A stretch of 6,140 nucleotides of DNA. Origin: Candidatus Uhrbacteria bacterium (lineage in GTDB: Bacteria > Patescibacteriota > Patescibacteriia > UBA9934 > UBA10169). The position numbers were made by a program, and so were the translations under genes. The stretch is taken from positions 409 through 6,548 of the forward strand of contig DNYJ01000032.1 of assembly GCA_003505155.1 (NCBI GenBank), given 5' to 3'. Shown here in pieces: positions 6,101-6,140 of the stretch. The notes under the pieces were generated by a model, which was given only the letters and a program-made list of their open reading frames with translations, searched no databases and was not told the origin of the DNA. Positions within the stretch are counted from its first letter, which is position 1. Each line of letters begins with the position of its first letter.

Positions 6101-6140
6101 TGACTATTTTTCAAGCCATCATTCTCGGACTGGTTCAAGG
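6100..6140 (+). CDS. uppP: Undecaprenyl-diphosphatase UppP/BacA, N-terminal fragment (3' partial)
   Basis: Only 13 complete codons plus two bases are present, reading MTIFQAIILGLVQ and then G, the typical beginning of the first membrane helix of UppP (BacA). That integral membrane enzyme removes a phosphate from undecaprenyl diphosphate so that the lipid carrier of cell-wall synthesis can be reused. The catalytic motifs would lie beyond the window edge, so the call rests on the N-terminus alone. The ATG begins on the last base of element C, and the upstream sequence is identical to that before the transposase start, including an AGG only one base from the ATG. An in-frame TGA upstream, inside the element, excludes an earlier start. 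Confidence 0.75.
   Translation, partial: MTIFQAIILGLVQ

Noticed and set aside
3437..6104. Integron-like cassette array (one gene plus one recombination site each)
   Set aside because: The gene-element-gene pattern is suggestive, but the elements lack the GTTRRRY/RYYYAAC core of attC sites, no integrase is visible, and a neighbour is the housekeeping gene uppP. A nearby RAYT explains the repeats better.

Overview
The window looks like a chromosomal piece from a bacterium of the Candidate Phyla Radiation (Patescibacteria). The main reason is the repeated large Cys-rich protein family, which I know mainly from such genomes, together with a REP-associated transposase of the type common there. 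The phylum call is an inference. UGA is not read as an amino acid in any of the three large genes, so the UGA=Gly code of Gracilibacteria/Absconditabacteria is not indicated. All genes lie on the + strand.

Layout: (1) 2-1657, the 3' part of a Cys-rich gene cut off by the left edge. (2) 1694-3436, a complete paralogue. (3) 3439-3510, repeat element A. (4) 3510-4232, a small REP-associated (Y1/HUH-type) transposase gene that starts on the last base of A and ends inside the next repeat. (5) 4219-4290, repeat element B. (6) 4296-6026, a third paralogue. (7) 6029-6100, repeat element C. (8) From 6100, the first codons of a gene whose start MTIFQAIILGLVQG is that of undecaprenyl-diphosphatase (uppP/bacA), running off the right edge.

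The three paralogues share one architecture. An N-terminal motif resembles a zinc ribbon that has lost most cysteines. It is followed by a block ending in a conserved (F/I)xDQ...VP motif. Next comes a tract of exactly nine six-residue repeats with Ser/Cys at position 1 and a hydrophobic residue or Cys at position 4, then a HKK..W/FNEQL..EW block. A second, shorter six-residue tract ends in CFGCVGL, followed by a related KK..NK.Y..YW block. The C-terminus is a CxxC-(18/19)-CxxC zinc ribbon. The six-residue periodicity suggests a beta-solenoid with Cys ladders. The function is unknown.

The repeats are the second theme. Each is 72 bp: two 17-bp palindromes in opposite orientation around a 25-bp spacer, plus a 13-bp tail containing a perfect consensus DnaA box (TTATCCACA). 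Copies A and C are identical over 78 bp although the genes beside them are highly diverged. Copy B has its spacer inverted. The transposase between A and B lacks the tyrosine expected in its active site, where histidines are found. Together A, the transposase and B form a REP-transposase-REP unit lying between two members of the paralogue array.
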